NCBI RefSeq assembly: GCF_022581195.2
Contig: NC_061474.1
Location: 1 to 64,000, forward strand
Origin: Helicoverpa zea
Lineage: Eukaryota > Arthropoda > Insecta > Lepidoptera > Noctuidae
Reading direction: 5' to 3'
Length of the DNA: 64,000 nucleotides
Shown: one piece after another, positions 42,374 to 52,552 of the stretch
How the letters are laid out: every line of letters begins with the position of its first letter
Numbering within the stretch: the stretch's first letter is position 1
The notes under the pieces: model-generated
The model's database searches: none
Told to the model about the DNA's origin: nothing
The model's input: only the letters and a program-made list of their open reading frames with translations
Translations under genes and position numbers: made by a program

Positions 42374-45300
42374 TCACAAGGCCGCGAGCAGCAGCGCCAG
42401 CAGCGCGGCGACGCGCGGCGCGAGGGGGGAGGGGGGCGCGGCGCTCGTGCGGCCGATGTTGCGCCGGTGCTTGTCCACCACGTAGATGCGGCCGCCCATG
42501 CCCGCGTGCGAGAACGAGTGGTAGTACACGCGGTCCGGCCACGTGCTGTTGGGCGCCACCAGCAGCTCGGCGGGCGGCGCGGCGGGGCAGTCCCACACCA
42601 GCGAGCGGTTGTAGGCGCGGAACGTGGCGTAGTCGGCGTCGCGGCGCGTGTCGGCGCCGGGCGCAGGCCTCGCGCGGCACAGCGGGCCGGCGGCCGTGGG
42701 CGCCAGGCGGCCGCGGCGCGTGGTGTGCACGCCCGCCAGCACGCGCGCGCTGCGCTGCGCCGCCTCGCCCAGCCGCTCCAGCCCGCCCACCGGCTCCGCC
42801 GTCACGATCAGCGGGTGGTACTCCGTCGCCGAGTGCGGGTCGTTGCCGCCGTACACCTGCCGCACGACCACAGTTACACGATACTCGAGCCGTGACGATA
42901 CCGCCGCGGTCCAGCACACTCACCTTGAAGGAATACTGCAGGCCGCGGCGCAGCTGCAGGTCGGGCGCCAGCTGGCCGTTGACGTACCAGGCGAGCGGCG
43001 GCGAGTGGCGCAGCGGGCGGCCCGGCAGCCCCCGCGCGCCGCCCGCGGGGCCCAGCCGGAACGTGAACACGCGCAGCGCCGGGTCGAACAGCTCCGCCAC
43101 CTCCCACGGCGTCGGCGCCGCGCGTGATGCGCTGCACACACGACTGATCGGTGAGCGGGGCGGGGAGTGGGGCAGGTCGCGGGGTGTGGCGGGGCGGGGC
43201 GGTACTCACACGGCGAAGGGCACGCAGTCGTTGGTGGGCGGGTCCCGCGCGAGGTGCAGGCGCACGTCGGCGCGCGGGAACAGGCGGTGGAAGGCGGGCT
43301 CGCGCTCGTGGTCGAGGCGGCCCAGCGCCCACACGGCGAACACTTCGCGGTCGACGGGCCAGTCGCGGTCCATGGGCTCCTGCGCGGCCAGCGTGCGGCG
43401 GTAGGACACGACGGTGAGGCCGTTCTCCCGCCGCGCGCTGAACACCTGGTTGGAGTCGAGGCCGCCCACGCGGTCGTCGCGGCACACGCCCTGCCACGCG
43501 CCCAGCACCTGCACGCACTGCGGGCACGCGGTGAGCACGCGGTGAGCACGCGGTGAGCACGCGCTCAGCACGCGACGCGCTGCAGCACGCGGGCGCTGAG
43601 GGCCCAGGCGAACGTGACGTGCAGCGCGCGACACAGCAGCGCGTTCTCGACGGTGAACACGTCGCGCGGAGACAACATCTTGCGGCTGTTACTTGTCAGA
43701 TCGCGGGACGATTGTCATGGCTTGTTTATATTGGATGAAAATGGAAATGAAATAGTCCAGACGTGTCTATTTTGGTGACATTTTAACAGTAATGACATCA
43801 TTGTTTTGACATAAACTCCGTTTGGGTCAAAGACATTAATTACATTTTATTTCTGAACAGTGCACAATGGTGCAAAAACCGGTACACACGAGAGGTCTTC
43901 CGTGGGTAGTGTGTTTACACTTTAGATATACAAAATTAATTATAATACATTTTAAAAGTGTACATATAAATCACACGGAAAAAGTGGTGAAATAATATAG
44001 TGGAAAGTAATGTTTTATTAGGTACCCCCCCTACACGTAGTTGGGAGTTATTTTGTTTCTTTAAACCCGACGTGTGATACACCATTGGATAGGTATTTAA
44101 AAATGAATAGGGGTCTACTGTAACAATTATTTGGATTTTTTGAATAAAAAGTTTTAAGAAAATGTCCCTCCCCCTCTAACTTTTTTACCATGATTTTAAA
44201 TAATATGAAAAATGTAAAATGCAGAAGTGTATAAAGGCTTTGTAGCGGTACGTACGGGCGCGAGCGCGGTGATGTTGTAGTCGGTGGCGAGCCCGCGCTG
44301 CTGCTGCGCGTTGTACTGCGCCACCGCCACGTCGGCGCCCAGCATGCGCGAGCCCGCCGCGCTGCCCGACACGCCGAACGCCATGTACTCGTCCTCGTCC
44401 ATCTGCGCCGCCAGCTCCACCGTGACCTGGTTGCCGAACACCTCCCACGACACCTGCAGGTCGCGGTGCAGCTGCTTGCAGTGCGGCAGCGGCGACGCGT
44501 AGGGCAGCGCGGCCTGCGGCGCGGGCGGCACGTTGAGCGCGTCGGGCACCAGCACCGCGCCCAGCGACTGCGCCCGCGCCTTGTCCCACAGCGCCACCCA
44601 CTTCACGTCGAACACCGTGCGCCCGCCCGGCAGCGCCAGCCGCACGTCCTCGCCCGCGTACGCGCGCAGCGGCTCCAGGCTGCGGGAGTCACGCGCTGTA
44701 CACTCACACTCACAGGGGGGGGAACAGTGGCACTGCCTTACTCACTAGCCATACTCGTCGGGAATCTTCTCGCCTCTGGACGAGGGCTGCGGGCCCACTC
44801 CGGTCCAGAAGTACACCTCCTCGCCACTGCCGTCGTATCGCAACTCCGGAATTCTGAACGAAGAGATAAGGCATTAGTTGTGTAAGATTGGGCGCGTGGT
44901 TGGGTTGCACAGTTGCTAGTGGAGGCATAAGGCGTGTTACAGGATGGTGGTGGCGTCGAGGAAGCGCACGGGCTTGCTGGAGACGGCGGGCGAGCCGGCG
45001 AGCGGGCCGACCGCGCGCTCGGCCGGCGCCTCGAACTCGTCCGGCACGTACACGTCGCCGAACGCGTTCTGGCTGCCGATGTCGTACACGGCCAGCCACT
45101 TGATGCGCGAGATGCGCTTGCCCTCGGGCACCGCCAGCCGCACCTCCGCGTTGAAGTACCGCTCCAGGATGTTCGTCCTGCAATCGTACAATGTGCTAAT
45201 GTTTGTCCAAATCCTCAACACTATTACAAGAATATAACTAGAAACTGTCAGTTACCTACAAATGACTTGACTTTAGTGTTCTGAAAACCTAAAAATGTTA

Positions 45301-47727
45301 TTAAAAGAAGATGATTTGCTAAAAATCTTATATTTATTATATGTTGCTTCTATAACTAGATCATGTATATATGAATAAAAGGCTGCAGGCTACCAGTGGC
45401 GAAGGGTGGTTTAATGAAATAGGGAAGCCGCAGCAAAAAAATAAACTGGGGGGGGGGAGTACTCAGGGATGGGGGGGGGAGAGGTAATGGAGGTAATTTC
45501 TCAGTCCACCTTTTAGCACTGACCGAGAGACTGATAGTTTGAACATGTTTTCTCGAGGAATTCGGCAGATTATTAATATCTATAAAACTTTATTATCTTT
45601 AGTTAGGTATATTAACTAGGTACTAGAATCTGAGAAAACTTGGCACTAGAAACAATACATTTTAAGTATTTAATTTACAACGGCCTGTTAGCCATTGATA
45701 TTTACCGTAGGTATTTATCCGTCAGGACGTTAGTAATTTTAATATATAGACGTAATATTGGTAGGTAATTCACCCGAGCGGCGTGCCCGAGTTTTATAAC
45801 ACGTTTTTATTCTCAAAACTTAACCTTGAAAAATAAGTTCCTTCCTAAAGTAAACAATCTGTCGGATCGGAAAACAGTCTAATGCGATAAATGCTATAGG
45901 TACACTGGTACATTAAAAAGAAACCTGATGCCAACTGTCTACGTATCTAAATACATCATTTCAACGTAGATATCTCTATTTTCACTAGGTACACACACTG
46001 TAGTACTGTACTGGTACTGAGTACCAGGTCACACAGTGCGATCGCGAGAATTAGTAGGGAGTAATGATACTGCCAATTATATAATCAAAATCAAAATTAT
46101 CAAAATTATATACTCGGTGAATTCCTTTGTGAATTCATAAAAATAAATAAATTCCTAACTATATAGGGTCATTAAATCGCGGAGAATCTTAACACCGCGA
46201 TTCAGGATTTGCATAAAAATGCACAACGCCATCTATGTTGACATAATGTAACTAAAACACACACACGAACTATGTTATTTCCAAATGATACACACACTAA
46301 TAAATTCAATTAAGTAATACAAAGAACAAATTGTTAATGGTATTATCTAAAACAAAATAAGAACAATGAGAGTGAATTTGTCTGATTTGTTTGTTTACAT
46401 ATTTGAGAAAGCGCTGTCACTCGCGCGTAGACAGATATAGCTACTCTACTCTTGACGCGTTCTTTCTCGTTCACTCGCGAGTTTTGATTGGTGGAAGCCG
46501 CTCCGTGAGCCGGCTTACCGCTCGCCCTTATTTTGCGAACATCGCGCGGCGCGGCGTGGATGACGTCACGCGAGCGTAGTTTTGTATGGAGGAGGAAGCC
46601 GCGGCTTATTTAGTAGGAGCAAAATGTTTCAAGTAATTTATAGACAATTTTTTTTACGGTGGTAGGCGTTTTGTTATACCTACATATTTAAATTGTGTGG
46701 TTTAAATGATTATATTAATTATACCTATACCTATATTATAACTTATACCTATGCTTCTTTCTTGAAATTCGAAAGGGAAGCCGATGGGAATCGGCTTATA
46801 AGGACGCCTCGCCACTGCAGGCTACTGCTGTGAACTACTCAGCCCGAGTCAGTCAGTTTGTTTCTTACTTTATGTGTATCTCAAAGTAATTGTATGTACA
46901 CTAGCTATTTCCTTAAATGTTCAGCTGCTGCAGATAGACTGGCAGGAAGAGAGTGAAAGTGTTCACTGTGAAAGCTGAATGACCGACCTGCCATACTCGT
47001 TGGGCACGATGAAGCCCTGTGGGCCGGGCCGGCCAGCGTCTCCTGCCCAGAAGAACGTGTCGTCCCCGGTGCCATCATAGTTGAAGTTCACCAGCAATAT
47101 TGTAAAGTCATCTACTGCATACACATCTCCTGACACCTAGGATAGTAAAGTAATTGCTCTATGTAATTCAGTAATATATGGGTCATTCTGTTCTTATAGT
47201 AAGAATGGGAAAACAAATTGTTTGTGCTGCTCTTGATGCACTATGTAGATTACTGATTACTAGCCGGTTTCCGGAGGTTTCCCCCGCATCCTGTGGGAAC
47301 TACAGCCGTTCCGGGATAAAATATATCCTCGTAAAGAGGGTAGCATTTCGACAGAAAGAATTTTTCAAGCGCCTTTAGTGTACAAACTAATAAAATGTTA
47401 TTCTTTATTATAATAGTATAGAATATATGAGTATAGTATAGAATACTGTGTTTATTATCATAGTTGAAAGTATATAAATAAAATAAAGGTAGACAAGCAG
47501 TGCACAGTGAGAAGCCGCCGTGCACAGTGACGCACCTGGTGGTGATAGGAGTTGAGTTTCCCGATGAACTTGCCGCGGTACGGGCCCTCCTCGTCCTGCG
47601 ATCTGCAATCTGCAACGCACCAACAAAACTTTTAGAAAGTTTTCTAACACTCGCAGTAACAAAGAATATTCGCTTATTAGTTACCTTTAGCCACTGCTAT
47701 AAGAAGCAGAAAACATATTTTGTACAT
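42374..47727 (-). CDS. knickkopf, DM13-DOMON protein of cuticle assembly, 9 exons
   Basis: 677 aa from exons 47727-47685, 47609-47536, 47136-46988, 45177-44941, 44853-44746, 44679-44256, 43517-43210, 43131-42924 and 42856-42374; all nine phases agree. MYKICFLLLIAVAK is the signal peptide. DM13 domain 1 (about 25-140) starts YRGKFIGKLNSYHHQVSGDV. DM13 domain 2 (about 150-265) includes YDGSGEEVYFWTGVGPQPSS. The DOMON domain (about 300-480) includes DLQVSWEVFG and ATDYNITALAP. A plastocyanin-like C-terminal region has AWYVNGQLAPDL, GGNDPHSATEYHPL and PDRVYYHSFSHAGMGG. The last ~15 residues are hydrophobic, as for a GPI anchor. Knk protects and organises chitin in the cuticle outside the epidermis. 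Length is near the fly protein's (~690). 3' exons are far more GC-rich than exons 1-3. Confidence 0.9.
46420..46590. promoter_or_regulatory. CpG-rich patch with a CRE-like site in knk intron 3
   Basis: A GC-rich island within an AT-rich intron. It contains TGACGTCA at 46561-46568 (in ATGACGTCACG) and several CGCG runs. It could be an intronic enhancer or part of an unrecognised repeat. Confidence 0.3.
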
Positions 47728-47859
47728 CTTATGCTCACTTTACACAATAATTATGACTTTGTTAAACTTTCTAACTAATATTAAAGGTCACAACACTCAC
47801 AACATATTTTAAAGTATTTGGCATAGCATTAACTTCCGGTAAGTTGACAAATCAATGAA

Positions 47860-48010
47860 CTGGTTTTGTTGTCAGAGAACATTAAGTGTTCGAGGCTGTC
47901 GTGCCATTGGTCGGACAGCGCATTAACTACGTCGCAGCCAATCACAAGGAACTTTCACTTTTTGTTCTCGTTGGAACTGTTACGTCGAATGACGTTTGTG
48001 ATCCAATGGA
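47860..48010 (-). promoter_or_regulatory. Candidate knickkopf promoter
   Basis: Located 130-280 bp upstream of the knk ATG. It has three CCAAT boxes (minus strand 47906-47910; plus strand 47938-47942 and 48003-48007) and a TGACGT half-site near 47988. No TATA box was seen. The transcription start is not located. Confidence 0.4.
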
Positions 48011-48152
48011 AGTTGCTCTATGAGAAAATAAAATTATTTGCTATTGAAGCTTTGTTTTCGAGCACCATATTATATTTTTCATCCCACCATCTCGGAAAGA
48101 GTAGTTTTACCCTTTGATATCTGAGCGCAAAAGCCATTTTTATCCTCTAGAG

Positions 48153-50032
48153 CAGGGATGGTGAACCTTTATTGACTTACGTGCCAAATTAAATAGAAAA
48201 CACAATCATAATTATAGAGGTGTGCCTTTATGGTAAATAGATAACATGAAAAGGTAAAAGATTATGACGAAGGGACTTGTTTTTGATTCCCAAAGGAGAA
48301 TGGGCGAAATGTTTGGATGTTGGTCTACTCCCCCTCTAGTAATGAGTCATACATCATTTGAAAGGTCTACTTCAGAAGTTAGAGCTTATTTTAGATAATA
48401 TTATCGATAGTTAGTTTCAAGTTCTTAGATTCCTTCTCTAGTAATGAATCATATATCACTGGAAAGGCCTTTTTAAACAGAACATTTTGTACTAAAATAC
48501 CTCTAACAAATTATCAGTACTTTAGAAGCTACAGCCGATTTTAGACATAGTTCTAGACACACGGCAGTGTGTCCGCCAAGTTCGAGCAAAAAAAGCGACA
48601 CACCGGCCGTGGGTTATATTACACGAACCATTTCGGGCCAAATTCGACCCCCCTGTAACTCAAAATCTATTTTATTTACGCATATCAAATTTCTAGTATC
48701 TATTGAGACCCCCTCACTTATCTAAAATACAAAATTTCATTAATATACCTATTGTAGGTCTTGAGATATTGACGTCAGAAAATCGCTATTTTTACTATAC
48801 ACTCACTGACTGACTGATTCACTGACTCACTCATCAAAAACCTAGACCACTTCCAATGGTCGTATTGACTTGAAATTTGGCATGGAGGTAGGTCTTTATG
48901 TCAAGGTAAAGGGAAAAATCTGAAAATGGCCAAGTGTGAGTCGGTTTCAAAATAATGAAGGTGTTTTATACCCGGTGTAAATTTATACCCCTAAGGAACT
49001 AAAACGAACTAAATTTATCTATATTTATATAATATATCTTCGAATGGTTTGTATTTAGTTTAGTTAGAAGTAAAATAGTGTAGTTAGAAGTAAAATAAAA
49101 ATCTGAAAACGGCCAAGTGTGAATCACTTTCGAAAATAACGAATGTGTAACTTTGATCCACGAACATAATATATGATAACATGTCATGTCAGTCAATTGG
49201 TAAATCTAGTCCATTTAGTTAATCTAGTTCATTTCTTTGTAAGAACCATAGTGCATATTAAAAAATCTAAAAGATAGTATAAATGAGACATTCCTTTAAC
49301 TAACCTCATCATAAGAAAAAAATAAAATAAACAACCTTACAAAAATAAATGAAATCCCACCCAAAACAAAAATGTGAAAGACTGCCAAGTTCGATAATAT
49401 GGGAATGCTTCGCCTATAAAAGAAGTGAGATCTGAATAAGTACCAAGTTCCATACACATACCTCAGTTAAAAATAGTTACTTTTTAATGATGTTACTTGG
49501 AAAGTTTTCATACACCTTGTTATAAACCTACTAAACGCAATGAATCAAGTATTTAATTTTCTATTAAAACTTGCCAAGTAACATCATTAAAAAGTAGCTA
49601 TTTTTAACTGAGGTATGTGCATGGAACTTGGTACTTATTCAGATCTCACTTCTTTTATAGGCGAAGCATTCCCATATTATCGAACTTGGCAGTCTTTCAC
49701 ATTTTTGTTTTGGGTGGGATATTATTTCACTAAAGACGTTCTAACTCCATAAATACTAACAAACGACAATCGCCGCCATACAAGCAAATACTCTGCATAA
49801 CACAAGCTTTCTATTGATATATCACTAAATGCTACAGGAGAGGAAGACCAAAACGCTCATTGTCCTTTACATGAATTCTTAGATCTCTTAATAAAATAGG
49901 CTTTATTCTGAATATGGGAAGAATCATAATTAAGTACATAATTTCAATTGAAAACTTGCAAAATAATGGCGTGCCCAAATTATTTAGCTGCGTGCCACCA
50001 CGGGCACGCGTGCCATTGGTTCGCCATCCCTG
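48153..50032. mobile_element. Non-autonomous hAT between knk and Skeletor (1880 bp)
   Basis: TIRs CAGGGATGGTGAACC and GGTTCGCCATCCCTG with an exact 8-bp palindromic target duplication CTCTAGAG (48145-48152, 50033-50040). The interior includes ~150-bp tandem-repeat pieces (48310-48545) like those at 19958-22460, a common moth repeat (48545-48970) and a nested foldback element. No transposase. Confidence 0.85.
49354..49720. mobile_element. Foldback element, 147-bp arms, 73-bp centre
   Basis: ATCCCACCCAAAACAAAAAT at 49354 is matched by its reverse complement ending at 49720. The arms 49354-49500 and 49574-49720 are near-perfect inverted copies. The centre is AT-rich. It lies inside the hAT and no clear target duplication is seen. 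Confidence 0.8.
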
Positions 50033-50040
50033 CTCTAGAG

Positions 50041-50953
50041 CGGCAAAGTGATTTGAATTTAGAACATCGTGTGCAATACTCCATTTGTGACAATCTTGAT
50101 ACGACTTTTCAGGACTTTTCAAACAAATACATATTAAACAAATAAAATACTGCTTAAAATAATTATTCAATTAATTAAGTAATTTTAGTTATCGTTTTAC
50201 ATAGATTTTTAACCTCGTTTCATTTTTAAACTGAGTTTTCAAATAAATGAACTTTAATAGGTACTTCTCTTTAATTTGATATTCATATGAGCGCGCCATT
50301 TTGTTTTTTTTTGCATTTAGTTTAGTAATTTCCTCGAAGTGGGATGAAATTATTATTTTTTATTATTTTGAGGTCGATTTTAAACCTCATTACATTTCAA
50401 ACTGAGTTTTTGCATAAATTAATAGGTACATCTTATTAATTTGCCATGTGTGACGTGAGTGCCATTTACTTTTTTTGAGTTTAGAAATTTCCTCGATGAG
50501 GTGGGATGAAAAGTTACGTGTTGTACTCGAGTGCAAAGATTTTTCACCTTCTGCTCTTTTAATTCCCTCGCTATCGCTCAGGATTCTAATTAATGAAACA
50601 CTCGCTACGCTCGTGTTTCAATTTTAGAATCCTTCGCTTGCTCGATCATCAAAATTGAGCCCGCGGTTAAAAAGTAACTTTGCACTCTTGTATAACAAAT
50701 AACTAGTCAAATCGCACGGTTGCGCGACATGGTAGTTACGCCTTTCGCCCCGAGATGTCGCTATACTTTTTAGTATAGGCCAATACCAAGAGACCAGCGC
50801 AGCGCCATCAGATATCACTTATTTTCTGAAACAGTATTGGATAGAACCTATATATGCCATAAATCCATAAAATAAAGTAAGTTTGTACGTTGACTGTACC
50901 TATTCTATTCGCTAATTTAATATTGCTTGCACATTGCACAATATTAATATTGC
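50041..50953. other. Spacer with a ~170-bp degenerate direct duplication
   Basis: About 50210-50360 and 50383-50515 share AAACCTCxTTxCATTT, AAACTGAGTTTT, AATTTCCTCGA and GTGGGATGAAA in the same order. The rest is unrecognised AT-rich sequence. No gene seen. Confidence 0.45.
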
Positions 50954-51140
50954 TGGCAGAACAGATGGCCGATGGGGTCGAAAAGTGCTGGAGTGGAGAG
51001 TGCAAGCGCAGCGTAGTCCTACGGTAGGACGTCCACCAACAAGGCGGACAGACGACCTTATAGCGGTCGCCGGAAGACGCTGGATGCAGGTCGCCTCCAA
51101 CAGGTACCTGTGTAGAACTAAGGGGGAGGCCTATGTTCAG
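50954..51140 (+). mobile_element. LINE ORF C-terminal fragment
   Basis: The frame reads GRTDGRWGRKVLEWR, then VGRPPTRRTDDL, AGRRWMQVAS and GEAYVQ. This is a conserved C-terminal block of a common arthropod LINE ORF (RTE-like in my judgement). The 3' remainder resumes after the MITEs at 51757. It is 5'-truncated and not functional. Confidence 0.75.
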
Positions 51141-51753
51141 GGGCCCGATTCTCCTAAGTTAATTAATAATGTCAAAATTGAATAGAAATCGAATCGCAAT
51201 ATGATCGCAATAGCAGTTTTAACCATATCGGGCATTCTGCTACTAATATACCTAAGACCAATCGTATTCCAACGACATTCGATTGGTTTCAAATCAATAG
51301 CACAGGGGCCCGATTCTCCTAAGTTAATAATGTCAAAAACTAATAGAAATCGAATCGCAATATGATCGCAATAGTAGTTTTAACCATATCGGGCATTCTG
51401 CTACTAATATAAGACCAATTGTATTCCAACGACATTCGATTGGTTTGCGATTGGTCTGCTATTTTGGTGATTTTGGTCTAGATACGGTGGTTTACTCTAC
51501 AATCATATTGCAATCGTAAATCATTTGCAGACAAAATTATTCATTATTGATTGACAGAAAAGGATTAAAACGTTTATTTCAAAGAAAAAAATGTGGAATG
51601 CCACTACGCATCAATCGTAATCGAGTCGTGATTGGATCGCAGTCGAACGTGAATTGTATGACGCTTAAGTAAAATTAGGAGAATCGGGCCCCAGCAGACC
51701 AAGCGCAAACGATTCATCAATTTTGACATTATTAACATAAGAGAATCGGGCCC
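51141..51753. mobile_element. Harbinger-like MITE, copy 3, internally rearranged and host to copy 4
   Basis: Left end GGGCCCGATTCTCCTAA. The right end CGAATC...ATTATTAACATAAGAGAATCGGGCCC is an inverted copy of the left end rather than the usual right end. CAG duplication at 51138-51140 and 51754-51756. Inserted in the LINE fragment. Confidence 0.75.
51306..51691. mobile_element. Harbinger-like MITE, copy 4, nested in copy 3
   Basis: Complete 386-bp copy with TIRs GGGCCCGATTCTCCTAA / TTAGGAGAATCGGGCCC and exact CAG duplication (51303-51305, 51692-51694). Confidence 0.82.
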
Positions 51754-51756
51754 CAG

Positions 51757-52369
51757 GTGGTGGAAGTGGTTGATGCACCCGTGCGTACATAGTACATAGA
51801 ATGCGAAAAGGCTAGGCAGACGATGATGTTAGTTATAGACGTTTTGATTAATTTTAGTATCTGTATTGATTTTGGTTATTTTAGGCTGTAATTCTGCAAT
51901 AGTGCCCAACAGTTTGATCTCCCCTTAAAAAAAATGAAATCTTGTGCCTAGTATCCAGTAAAGGTTCTAAATCTAAAGGTTCGATTGCATGGCAACGGCC
52001 TCTTTTATTATGCATGAGGGCGGGAGGTTGGGACCCAGAGAAAAGATCCCATCCATCCTCCCTCTCTATGTTGGTATAAAGAGGCCCGAGGCCTGCTCAC
52101 TGTATTGCCCTAAGATATTGGTAATATCTCACGGAATTAACGTTTAGGTAATATTCGGCCTAACGTTTAATAACATCAGGTTCTAGCAAAGATCCTCTTT
52201 GGAAATGATGTATTTGTATTAAGGGGTGAACTAACGGCGTTTGCAGGATACAGGAGAGGATGCTAAGAAAGCGGTCATGCAGGCATATTCTGAGCCTATT
52301 GGTGAATTGGCGGAGGAGGCTATTGGATTAGAGTACTCTTGTCGAGTGGCTCCTGCGGAGTAGAGCGCG
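51757..52369 (+). other. Unresolved exon-like or LTR-like segment upstream of Skeletor
   Basis: TATAAA at about 52075 is followed about 25 nt later by a TCACT initiator-like sequence. GTTTGCAG near 52236-52243 resembles a splice acceptor and is followed by an open frame DTGEDAKKAVMQAYSEPIGE... that ends at TAG near 52361. It could be an upstream promoter with a 5' exon or part of an old LTR element. I do not recognise the peptide. Confidence 0.25.
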
Positions 52370-52552
52370 AGTGGTGGAGCCGGGGGAGGCGCGCGCGGGG
52401 GCGGGTTGCTCAATGTGCGTGCAGCAAAACTGAAGAGCCGGCGCGCGCGCGCCCAGTACCCGCGCAGTAGTCGCGACTGACGCACGCGACTCACTCGCAG
52501 CGCCTCTCCGCGCTCTCTCGCGCTTCACAGTAACGTAGCGACGGCGCTCGCG
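52370..52552 (+). promoter_or_regulatory. GC-rich 5' region of Skeletor
   Basis: About 180 bp of CpG-dense sequence with GCGCGCGCGC and repeated CTCGC motifs immediately before the ATG. Probably 5' UTR and/or a TATA-less promoter. Confidence 0.4.

Noticed and set aside
42331..43560. Large plus-strand open frames opposite knk exons 7-9
   Set aside because: Arg/Pro/Ala-rich shadows of GC-rich knk codons spanning its introns.
52231..52494. 87-aa minus-strand frame as a possible first exon of knk
   Set aside because: No signal peptide; a better first exon with signal peptide and matching phase exists at 47685-47727.
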